From the NCBI GenBank assembly GCA_021736545.1, contig JAIPFS010000016.1:1-15193 (forward strand): a stretch of 15,193 nt of DNA, in the 5' to 3' direction. A program made the position numbers and the translations under genes. Under the pieces are notes generated by a model. That model was not told the origin of the DNA, did no database searches, and saw nothing but the letters and a program-made list of their open reading frames with translations. Numbering within the stretch: position 1 is the first letter of the stretch; each line of letters begins with the position of its first letter. Below are positions 1 to 6,406 of the stretch, one piece after another. The DNA comes from Spirochaetia bacterium (GTDB taxonomy: Bacteria > Spirochaetota > Spirochaetia > PWKH01).

Positions 1-386
1 ATAGAATTGTTGAGGTTACAAGCCTTGTCATTGAAGAGCTTCATGATATTGAAGACATTGTCTGGATTGGAAAAAAACTTGAAGCCCTGGGAGTTCAGGT
101 CTGGCATTTATCTCGTTTTTTTCCCCATTATAAAATGGAGCATCTTGATCCTACTTCCGAAAGCTTTCTTAATAAAGTTCTTGACAGGGTACGAGAGCTG
201 TCTATTCCATATATATATGCAGGAAACAGTACAAACGATCGTTTCAGTAAAACAAAATGCCCAAGCTGCGGCATGGAGCTTATTGGACATCGCGGGTATT
301 TTGTAAAGGCCGAAAGGGAAGTGCATGATCATATTCTCATGGGGGAATGCCTGAACTGCGGAGCTTCAATTTATGGCATTTTTTAA
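1..386 (+). CDS. amrS: AmmeMemoRadiSam system radical SAM enzyme, C-terminal part (5' end outside the window)
   Basis: The reading frame is open from base 3 to TAA at 384-386 and has no start in the window, so only the last 127 residues are seen. The visible part reads VEVTSLVIEELHD, then VWHLSRFFPHYKM, then PYIYAGNS, and finishes with a zinc-ribbon-like tail holding two CxxC pairs (KCPSCG and ECLNCG). This order (last strands of the TIM barrel, the F-P-x-YKM segment, Y-x-GN, then the paired CxxC tail) is what I know of the C-terminus of the AmmeMemoRadiSam radical SAM family. The CxxxCxxC cluster that binds the catalytic iron-sulfur centre would lie upstream and cannot be checked. The family is usually encoded with or near MEMO1-like and AMMECR1-like proteins, none of which is in view. 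Its substrate is not established. An internal ATG at 135 also opens this frame, but homology extends well upstream of it, so it is not the start. Confidence 0.85.
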   Translation, partial: RIVEVTSLVIEELHDIEDIVWIGKKLEALGVQVWHLSRFFPHYKMEHLDPTSESFLNKVLDRVRELSIPYIYAGNSTNDRFSKTKCPSCGMELIGHRGYFVKAEREVHDHILMGECLNCGASIYGIF

Positions 387-710
387 TTAAGCATGCGGTT
401 TCCAATTATTTTGTGATGTTTTTCGGGTGATTCATGCCCCCTGTGAATGCAAAGAGTTTATATAAGGCGTTTTATTACAAAAGACCCTTCAGGTATCATT
501 TTTCTCTCAGCCCCTCCTTTGCTTATTTTAGTAAGCTAAGTAAAAATTAAAAATAAATATAATGATTTTTAGTCATGGTTTTCATATAATAAGCTCTTTT
601 ACCCTGTTTGGCACATATAATAGGTGTTTCTCAATGCAATACCATTAGCATGCTTATCATTTGTAATCAAAAAGAAAATATCGATAATTCAGCTTTCTTT
701 TCTTGAATAT

Positions 711-733
711 ATAGTCAAACTATGATAGATAGT
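711..733. promoter_or_regulatory. Alternating inverted half-sites, possible operator
   Basis: ATAGT (711-715), ACTAT (719-723) and ATAGT (729-733) form two overlapping dyads with spacers of 3 and 5 bases. They are flanked on both sides by TATATA-like sequence. Winged-helix regulators commonly bind such AT-rich dyads near their own gene. In AT-rich DNA the pattern may also arise by chance. Confidence 0.25.
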
Positions 734-771
734 ATATAGGATCGATGTGGTGCTGGTTCGTGCAGAGAAGA

Positions 772-797
772 AAGAATCCATTCGTAAGAATCCATTC
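772..797. repeat. Tandem 12-bp direct repeat AAGAATCCATTC (x2, 14-bp period)
   Basis: AAGAATCCATTC occurs exactly at 772-783 and 786-797, separated by GT. Each copy contains GAAT-CC-ATTC, a small dyad in itself, so the element is a pair of dyads spaced about 1.3 helical turns apart. It lies 103 bases upstream of the preferred TTG start of the MarR gene. It could be an operator or an upstream activator site. Confidence 0.5.
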
Positions 798-899
798 TAA
801 TAATTTCATGTGATCCAGTAAGTAAGATCTCCAGTGTGTAGTTATTCTTGATAAGAGAATGGTATTTGTACATTGATGTTGATTAATAGGAGAGAATCA

Positions 900-1439
900 T
901 TGGATGTCGCAAATGAAGTTTTAGTTACATTACGTCAAATTGCCAGGGCTCTTGATCTTTACTCGCAAAGCTTGGTTAAGAGAATTGGACTTACGGGCCC
1001 GCAGCTGATAATTATTAAAGAACTTGCTTTAAACGAAAGTCTTACCCCCGGTATGCTTGCCAAATATATGTCAATCAGTCAAGCCACAATAACTAGTATG
1101 ATAGATCGCCTGGAAGCAAAGGGTTTTGTAAAACGTCAGAGGGATAAATTTGACAGACGAAAAGTGAAGATTATTCTTCTCGATCCCGGCAAAGAGATTT
1201 TAAAATCAAATCCTTCTCTCCTTATGGAAGAATTTATAAATAAATTTGAAGAGCTTCAGCCTTGGGAACAGACATTAATCCTTTCTTCCCTTCAGAGGGT
1301 TTCTGATTTGATGCAGGCTGAACAGTTTCCAGCAAATCCCATACTTTCTGATAGCGAATTCAACAAGGTTACAAAATCTATTAACAAGAAAAAGAAAGCA
1401 AAGAAAGAAGAAGAGAAGAACAAGAATAAAAATGCTTAA
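900..1439 (+). CDS. MarR-family winged-helix transcriptional regulator
   Basis: The product is 179 residues from TTG at 900, or 188 if TTG at 873 is used. I prefer 900 because AGGAG at 888-892 sits 7 bases ahead of it, and because MarR proteins usually begin shortly before the VLVTLRQIARALDLYS helix. The family fold is clear: a dimerisation helix, then GLTGPQLIIIKELA, then the recognition helix SISQATITSMIDRLEAKGFV, then the wing QRDKFDRRKVKIILLDPGKE. MarR proteins are homodimeric DNA-binding repressors or activators, often ligand-responsive. An unusual feature is the last 20 or so residues, which are almost entirely Lys, Glu and Asn and come from a purine-rich tract; they could add nonspecific DNA contact. 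The gene stands alone, facing the convergent U32 gene. Its target is unknown, though the repeats upstream suggest autoregulation. Confidence 0.85.
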   Translation: MDVANEVLVTLRQIARALDLYSQSLVKRIGLTGPQLIIIKELALNESLTPGMLAKYMSISQATITSMIDRLEAKGFVKRQRDKFDRRKVKIILLDPGKEILKSNPSLLMEEFINKFEELQPWEQTLILSSLQRVSDLMQAEQFPANPILSDSEFNKVTKSINKKKKAKKEEEKNKNKNA

Positions 1440-1444
1440 AGGTA

Positions 1445-1479
1445 GATTAGAGATAGACTAAAGCTGGATTAAAGATAGA
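1445..1479 (+). repeat. Imperfect 13-bp direct repeat after the MarR gene
   Basis: GATTAGAGATAGA (1445-1457) and GATTAAAGATAGA (1467-1479) match at 12 of 13 positions with a 22-bp period. They lie just after the MarR stop codon, in the 116-bp convergent gap before the U32 gene. No hairpin followed by a T-run is evident in that gap, so how either transcript ends is unclear. Confidence 0.45.
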
Positions 1480-1555
1480 TGCCTGGAGCTAATGCTTATC
1501 CTTGTTCCCTTTATAGCTCTGATGATATGTTTTTTACCCTTTTGCAATAAAACAG

Positions 1556-4087
1556 TTACTTATCAGCAAACATATAAGACATACAATCTTCAGTATAAAC
1601 TGTATATGAATTACCGTTTTGCTCAAGGCGATATTTTGATGTTTTCGCCGTGCAGTTTCTGCATGACATTCCGAGACTATCACCTTTAAAGCAGCTCCTG
1701 CTGATAAAAAGCGGTGGATTGAATGCTTTATCGGTAAAAACCATTTCCGCAGCCCATGATCGGAGAGATTCAGGTAAAGGCGGATGAGGATCCTCTATCC
1801 AGTAGTAAGCAAATGCTGTTTCTGCGTGATGAGAGAGTTCCAAAATAGTGAAATGATTGGCAGTATAACAATAAATATCAACAAACGTTCGTGTATAAAA
1901 CAGTTTGTGTGCTTCTTTGACAATAGGAATATGGCCAATATTATTTATCCCAAGGTAAATATGTTCTCCCCCTATGTGATGAGTAACGATAAGCCTCTTG
2001 ATAAGCGAGAAAAGAGCCTCTTTGTATTCTTCCGGATGGAAAAGAACCGGTGCTAAAGGAATATAGTAGTAATCCTTGAATGTCGGAATACTGTCTGCTG
2101 AGGCGGCTTCAGGCTTTGTCAGAAAAGGCAGCTTGGCAGTTGTTCCGGAAGTGAACTCTGAACTATTTTCACTAGCTTTCTCATCAGCAATCCTGAGAGC
2201 AAACTGCATGCTGCTTCTTAATGGAATCTCAAAGGATGGTATCTGAAGCTCTTCACTTTTTTCTGAAGATATTTTTTCAGAAACAGTGCTGGGAGGTAAG
2301 TTCCAATATGCCTTGGCAGTTTTTTGCTCCTCAAAATAGGAATCTAGATAGTGATACCACTTCCTGCGGATTGTTTTCAGCTGTGAAGGGGGTATAAATA
2401 TTTCTTTAGTGTCACCCTTCGGGTCAGTTGATGTTTGTAATATGACTAAACAGTCACTCATTTTAAAAAGACTTTCACCGGATGACCGAAAAGTTTTTTC
2501 GAGCGAGCCTTTCAATTTTCCCTTGACTTTAGCATTTTGTATATCAGCTGTATACGTCTGTTCTAAATGCTTTGGCTTCTCAGTCCAAGAAAAATTTGAA
2601 ACTATTCTCATGCCTTCCTTGGTAAAATAAAATTTAGTCTTCAATGGATGTTTATATAGAGGAAAAGCTGTTGGCTTTATTTGCGGCAAATGGTAAGCAT
2701 GATCCGAAATTTTAAACAAGCGTGCATCCTTTGGTATTGGCTCAGGACTTATAATGGATACAGTGTCCCCTGGATCAGCAGAAGTGACTGAAAGGTCATT
2801 TTTGTTTCGAATTTGAGTTACTGCAAAGGGGCGGGCTTCCAAGATTTCCGGCTTAACTGGCTGAACTGTGGAATCCTGAGCCTTTTTTTCGGGTTGGGAT
2901 TTGAATTGTGTATCCTTGGGGAATTTTTCTTTAAAATAGTGAATGCCGTCACGCAAGGAGAGTTTGACAGCCAGATGGATTGTTATTATTCTCCCTTTGA
3001 TTGAGTTGATTTTTCCCAGCGGGACGCCTCTATGTGAAGGATATTCTGATGTGACTAAACGGTCGCTTGCAGTGTGTTTTTTTTGTTCAGTATGCAGTGT
3101 CTGTTTTTGAAATAGCCAGCCTGTAGTGGTGCTGCGGGAGTAGAGCATCCGCAGTTTCTTTTTGTCATTTTCAATGTCAGAATCAAGCTTTTCATAACTG
3201 GCAGCAGCCTTTTTCTGATCTGCTGTAGACAATTCTAGTGTAGATAACTCTAGCTTATCAATGATGTTTCGGTAATACCTGGAAACAGTGCTGCTGTATT
3301 CAGGACTTTTCATTCTTCCTTCAATTTTAATGCTGTCTATGCCGATACGGCGAAGCTCTGCAATTTCACGACTGAGCTCCAGATCTTTCATGGAAAAAAA
3401 ATATCCTGGTGTTTTTAAACGTATACCGCCTTTCGATATATAATTCTGCTGGGAATCTTCTGAAATATGATTAAACCAGGTACGGCAAATCTGACCACAG
3501 ACGCCTCGGTTTGCTGAACGATCCAGCAGGCGACTGGATGCAAGACACAAACCGGAAAAGCCGTAGCAGAGAGCACCATGAACAAACACTTCCAGTTCTG
3601 TTTCGGGACACTCTTTTCGAATATGAGCTATCTCTTCCAAGGTCAGTTCTCTGGAAAGAATTACTCTGCTGCATCCCATATTTGCCAAGGTCTTTACCCC
3701 TTCCACTGAATGGGCCGCGGCCTGAGTAGAGGCATGTATAGGTATTTCTGGAAAATTTTCCCTTATCATACGGAGCACACCGATATCCTGTATGATGACT
3801 CCATCAATAGAAAGATAGGCCAATGAATAGAGCAGGGAATAAACTTTCGGCAGCTCGCTGTCCCTGATAAGAGTATTCAAGGTTATATATACTTTTTTTA
3901 CCTTTTTACGATCTCCTTTCCCTGAAGTACGAGCAAACTGAACCAGTCTTCTAAGCTCATCAAAGGAGAGATTTGCTGCTTTATTGCGGGCAGAAAACTG
4001 TTTCAATCCTGCATACACCGCATCAGCACCGTTCTGCAATGCGTATACGGCAGAGGCGAAAGATCCTGCGGGGGCTAAAAGTTCCAT
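1556..4087 (-). CDS. Large U32-family protein (RlhA-like, 843 aa)
   Basis: The N-terminus (MELLAPAGSF, then NGADAVYAGL) and the segment EVFVHGALCYGFSGLC at about 166-181 identify the U32 family. C174, C181, C197 and C201 (the last two in RGVCGQICR) match the cysteine set thought to hold an iron-sulfur cluster in RlhA/TrhP-type members. Those enzymes hydroxylate RNA bases with prephenate; other U32 proteins were described as collagenase-like peptidases. The region after about residue 330 (HRGVPLGKI, GDTVSII) resembles the DUF3656 part of RlhA. A second cysteine set, C799, C809, C812 and C835, closes the protein. At 843 residues it is longer than E. coli RlhA (about 650). The excess appears to be Ser/Glu/Lys-rich, poorly conserved inserts, one carrying a LELST duplication. 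The start ATG lacks a clear ribosome binding site. RNA hydroxylation is more likely than proteolysis, but which base is modified cannot be told from sequence. Confidence 0.85.
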   Translation of the reverse strand: MELLAPAGSFASAVYALQNGADAVYAGLKQFSARNKAANLSFDELRRLVQFARTSGKGDRKKVKKVYITLNTLIRDSELPKVYSLLYSLAYLSIDGVIIQDIGVLRMIRENFPEIPIHASTQAAAHSVEGVKTLANMGCSRVILSRELTLEEIAHIRKECPETELEVFVHGALCYGFSGLCLASSRLLDRSANRGVCGQICRTWFNHISEDSQQNYISKGGIRLKTPGYFFSMKDLELSREIAELRRIGIDSIKIEGRMKSPEYSSTVSRYYRNIIDKLELSTLELSTADQKKAAASYEKLDSDIENDKKKLRMLYSRSTTTGWLFQKQTLHTEQKKHTASDRLVTSEYPSHRGVPLGKINSIKGRIITIHLAVKLSLRDGIHYFKEKFPKDTQFKSQPEKKAQDSTVQPVKPEILEARPFAVTQIRNKNDLSVTSADPGDTVSIISPEPIPKDARLFKISDHAYHLPQIKPTAFPLYKHPLKTKFYFTKEGMRIVSNFSWTEKPKHLEQTYTADIQNAKVKGKLKGSLEKTFRSSGESLFKMSDCLVILQTSTDPKGDTKEIFIPPSQLKTIRRKWYHYLDSYFEEQKTAKAYWNLPPSTVSEKISSEKSEELQIPSFEIPLRSSMQFALRIADEKASENSSEFTSGTTAKLPFLTKPEAASADSIPTFKDYYYIPLAPVLFHPEEYKEALFSLIKRLIVTHHIGGEHIYLGINNIGHIPIVKEAHKLFYTRTFVDIYCYTANHFTILELSHHAETAFAYYWIEDPHPPLPESLRSWAAEMVFTDKAFNPPLFISRSCFKGDSLGMSCRNCTAKTSKYRLEQNGNSYTVYTEDCMSYMFADK
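3224..3253 (-). repeat. 15-bp tandem duplication inside the U32 gene
   Basis: On the plus strand TGTAGACAATTCTAG (3224-3238) is followed directly by TGTAGATAACTCTAG (3239-3253), matching at 13 of 15 positions. It encodes the doubled LELST LELST segment and keeps the frame. This looks like a slippage event in a tolerant linker of the protein. Confidence 0.6.
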
Positions 4088-4112
4088 AATAGCAATTCTA
4101 CACTATAATTGC

Positions 4113-4142
4113 TTTACATGCGAGTCACTTCAATGGTATTAC
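4113..4142 (+). promoter_or_regulatory. Candidate promoter giving a nearly leaderless mRNA for the 4150 gene
   Basis: TTTACA (4113-4118), an 18-base spacer, and TATTAC (4137-4142) preceded by TGG resemble a -35 box and an extended -10 box. Transcription would begin around 4149-4150, at the ATG itself. No Shine-Dalgarno sequence precedes that ATG. On the opposite strand a TATAGT box (4102-4107 on this strand) could serve the U32 gene. The boxes are read by eye only. Confidence 0.3.
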
Positions 4143-4149
4143 ATTAATT

Positions 4150-5373
4150 ATGAAAACACGAATTTTTAAAGCTGAAGGGCACCTTATTGATTCTGCAATT
4201 CTTTCCGGCATCTTAAACTCTATTCTTGCTGAAGGAGCGGATTATCGTATTATTTCCCTGAATGTCGGGAAACGGCCAGCAGAAATTTCCAGCCTGGAAA
4301 TTGAAATTATAGGTAAGGGAGAAGAGCATCTGAAGGCTATCGGAGATAAGCTTACTCCCTTAGGAGTCTATGAACAGGCAGTTCCTAGTGCTGTACTTGA
4401 ACCGGCGGATATGGACCGTCATGCCCCTGAATCCTTCTACTCTACAACAAATCATCGCACGGAAGTATATTATGAAGGAAGCTGGTACGAAGTCTGCAGC
4501 CAGCGCATGGATGCGGCAGTTGTATTTGAACCGGAGCATAAGCGATTTATCTGCAGAAAACTACGGGATATCAAAAAAAATGATTTAGTTGTCTGCGGCA
4601 GTGATTCTGTACGGGTATTTCCTTTTGCGGCGGAGAAAAAGAAAGACGGCTTCTCCTTCATGTCAAATGAGGTATCTTCAGAGCGAAGTGACAATATTGC
4701 CATAGAACGTACCGCCTTTGAATTAGAAGAGATTAGGAACCGAGGAGGCAGAACCGTTGTTGTCTGCGGTCCCGTTGTTATTCATACAGGAGGAGCAGAA
4801 GCTCTGGCAGAGATCATCCGAAACGGCTACATTCATGGATTTCTCGGCGGCAATGCAGCAGCCGTCCACGATCTGGAGAGCCAGTTCTTCGGAACTTCCC
4901 TAGGTGTAGATGTAAAAACCGGTAAAGTCGCTGAGCATGGACATAATCATCATATGAGGGCAATTAATAAGATATATGGATACGGTTCGATTGCAGCTGC
5001 CGTGGAAGCCGGTGAACTGAAAGAAGGCCTTATGTACGAAGTCATTCGTTCAGGGATACCGTATTGCTTGGCAGGATCAATCCGTGATGACGGCCCTCTT
5101 CCGGAAACAGTAAATGATATGATTGAAGCTCAAAGACAGTATGCTGAAATAATCAGTGATGCTGATATGATTCTTATGCTCTCCACGATGCTCCACTCCA
5201 TCGGGACAGGAAATATGACACCTTCCTGGGTGAAGACAATATGTGTTGATATCAATCCTGCTGTGGTAACAAAACTTTCCGACCGTGGAAGCTCCCAGGC
5301 CGTGGGAGTCGTCAGCGATGTAGGGCTCTTCCTCCGGGCATTGCGGGATAGACTCCAGGCAAATGTGTTTTAA
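4150..5373 (+). CDS. Ornithine cyclodeaminase, archaeal/ArgZ C-terminal type (TIGR00300, LOR/SDH domain)
   Basis: This 407-residue protein matches the TIGR00300 (LOR/SDH bifunctional enzyme conserved domain) family along its whole length. An N-terminal domain (about 1-110, starting FKAEGHLIDS) precedes a Rossmann-like NAD domain. The latter has GPVVIHTGG (207-215), GNAAAVHDLE (234-243), DDGPLPETVNDMIEAQ (313-328), MLSTMLHSIGTGN (343-355) and VDINPAVVTKLSDRGS (366-381). Members include the methanogen ornithine cyclodeaminase and the C-terminal half of cyanobacterial ArgZ/AgrE. They convert ornithine to proline and ammonia using bound NAD. The N-terminal guanidine hydrolase (arginine dihydrolase) domain of ArgZ is absent, so the protein would act on ornithine made elsewhere. 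The start fits homologs, but no ribosome binding site precedes it. It is divergent from the U32 gene, with a 62-bp gap. Activity on ornithine is inferred from family membership. Confidence 0.85.
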   Translation: MKTRIFKAEGHLIDSAILSGILNSILAEGADYRIISLNVGKRPAEISSLEIEIIGKGEEHLKAIGDKLTPLGVYEQAVPSAVLEPADMDRHAPESFYSTTNHRTEVYYEGSWYEVCSQRMDAAVVFEPEHKRFICRKLRDIKKNDLVVCGSDSVRVFPFAAEKKKDGFSFMSNEVSSERSDNIAIERTAFELEEIRNRGGRTVVVCGPVVIHTGGAEALAEIIRNGYIHGFLGGNAAAVHDLESQFFGTSLGVDVKTGKVAEHGHNHHMRAINKIYGYGSIAAAVEAGELKEGLMYEVIRSGIPYCLAGSIRDDGPLPETVNDMIEAQRQYAEIISDADMILMLSTMLHSIGTGNMTPSWVKTICVDINPAVVTKLSDRGSSQAVGVVSDVGLFLRALRDRLQANVF

Positions 5374-5374
5374 A

Positions 5375-5470
5375 GAGTTCATATCAAAGAGTACACATCA
5401 AAAAGCAGAGATCAATGCTGATTCTGGGTTGAATAATAGAGTTCAGTCTGGATGGAGTTCAGACTGGAAT
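5375..5470 (+). repeat. Degenerate GAGTTCA repeats with a hairpin ahead of the phosphatase gene
   Basis: Two 14-bp copies (GAGTTCATATCAAA at 5375-5388 and GAGTACACATCAAA at 5389-5402; 12 of 14 match) and two 16-bp copies starting GAGTTCAG at 5439 and 5455 (13 of 16 match) fill much of the 126-bp gap. In the second pair, 5442-5450 and 5460-5468 form a 9-bp stem with one G-U pair and a 9-base loop. No T-run follows, so it is not an ordinary terminator. It would lie in the leader of the next gene. Confidence 0.5.
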
Positions 5471-5499
5471 GAAAAGATTCGTATTAGTAAGGAGATTAT

Positions 5500-6270
5500 G
5501 TGAGAAGAATATCTCTGCAGGGGGATCCGAATTTCTGGGATCTTGGTGGATACACGGTAGGAAGCGGTTCCCGGATTTCACTGGGGAAAGTCTTCCGTTC
5601 AGGCAGGCTGGATAGGTTGAGCAAGGCTGACTGGGTGAGTCTTGATGAACTTCAGCTCAGAACCATCGTGGACTTGCGCTCTTCGGATGAAAGGGAGGAA
5701 GCCCCGGATCCCCCGGACCCGAAAAATAAAACAGCCTATGTTTCTATCCCCCTGGCAAGAAACGGATTGGGAAAAGAGCAGGTAATAGACCTTTTTCGCC
5801 GGGCTGCAGCGGGTGAGCTGAATACCCACGAACACATGATTGAGACGTACCGGAAAATACCGGAAGAATTTGCACCAGCGATGAAGGACATTCTTCACCT
5901 TATGCTGGACCCCGGTGTCTATCCGATTCTTTTTCACTGCACCGCAGGAAAAGACCGAACCGGCTATACCGCTGCTGTCCTGCTTGCCCTGCTCGGCGCG
6001 GATAATACACTCATTAAACAGGATTATCTTCAGTATGTTCGGCATGATCTTGAGGCTTCTGCAAAACGGTACGCCGCCTCTTTTGACAAACATGGTGTTT
6101 CCGTAGCCTATCAGGATACCTATCCTTATCTTATTGCTGATACCGCATACATTGAAGCCTTTTTAAATCAGGTTGATGCAGAATGGGGGAGTATGCAGAA
6201 TTATATTTGGAAAGCTCTGGATTTTTTTCCCTCCAAGCAGAAGAAAATCCAGAAATGTCTTTTGGATTAA
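5500..6270 (+). CDS. CX5R protein phosphatase, atypical tyrosine/phosphoinositide phosphatase type
   Basis: The product is 256 residues from GTG at 5500, chosen because GGAG at 5491-5494 lies 5 bases upstream. The overlapping ATG at 5498 is followed at once by TGA and cannot be used. The phosphate-binding loop HCTAGKDRTG (146-155) supplies the nucleophile C147 and R153. The Lys-Asp within the loop is the signature of the Y_phosphatase3 group (Mycobacterium MptpB, Listeria LipA), some members of which also remove phosphate from phosphoinositides. VDLRSSDERE (57-66) is the usual DLR(S/T)xxE segment before it. The N-terminal motif, normally NFRDLGGY, is NFWDLGGY here. I see no signal peptide or membrane segment, so it is probably cytoplasmic unless exported by an unrecognised route. 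It lies between amino-acid and PEP metabolism genes with no partner kinase nearby, so the substrate is unknown. It may be cotranscribed with the upstream gene. Confidence 0.85.
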   Translation: MRRISLQGDPNFWDLGGYTVGSGSRISLGKVFRSGRLDRLSKADWVSLDELQLRTIVDLRSSDEREEAPDPPDPKNKTAYVSIPLARNGLGKEQVIDLFRRAAAGELNTHEHMIETYRKIPEEFAPAMKDILHLMLDPGVYPILFHCTAGKDRTGYTAAVLLALLGADNTLIKQDYLQYVRHDLEASAKRYAASFDKHGVSVAYQDTYPYLIADTAYIEAFLNQVDAEWGSMQNYIWKALDFFPSKQKKIQKCLLD

Positions 6271-6303
6271 TGGAATACTTTACAGGAACATGCATTTGCA
6301 TTA

Positions 6304-6372
6304 TGTTATAGTGTAAAAAACTCTCAAAACCACAAAATACTATTGAAACTATGGTACCGAAAAAGGTAGAAT
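6304..6372 (+). promoter_or_regulatory. Candidate promoters of pckG
   Basis: Two candidates lie in the 136-bp gap. TGTTATAGT (6304-6312) fits an extended -10 box without a clear -35. TTGAAA (6343-6348) and TAGAAT (6367-6372), 18 bases apart, fit an ordinary sigma-70-type promoter and would start transcription about 28 bases before the ATG. Both are read by eye. Confidence 0.35.
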
Positions 6373-6406
6373 CCATATTGGATAACTTTATTCACAGGAG
6401 TAATAC

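Larger units (their letters stand above)
387..899. other. Long AT-rich gap with repeats and dyads, no gene seen
   Basis: No convincing coding frame is present in this stretch of about 500 bp. It holds TATAAT-like boxes at 585-590 and 616-621 without good -35 partners. It also has two ATCGAT sites (680-685, 741-746), alternating ATAGT/ACTAT half-sites at 711-733, and a 12-bp direct repeat at 772-797. No clear intrinsic terminator follows the radical SAM gene. The repeats lie 100 to 190 bp before the preferred MarR start, so this is probably the control region of that regulator (inference). Confidence 0.5.

Noticed and set aside
1492..1689. Small hydrophobic plus-strand frame between the MarR and U32 genes
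   Set aside because: It overlaps the conserved cysteine-bearing C-terminus of the U32 gene on the other strand, and no ribosome binding site precedes it.
5599..6093. 164-codon minus-strand frame inside the phosphatase gene
   Set aside because: Antisense to a clear CX5R phosphatase; the peptide shows no domain.
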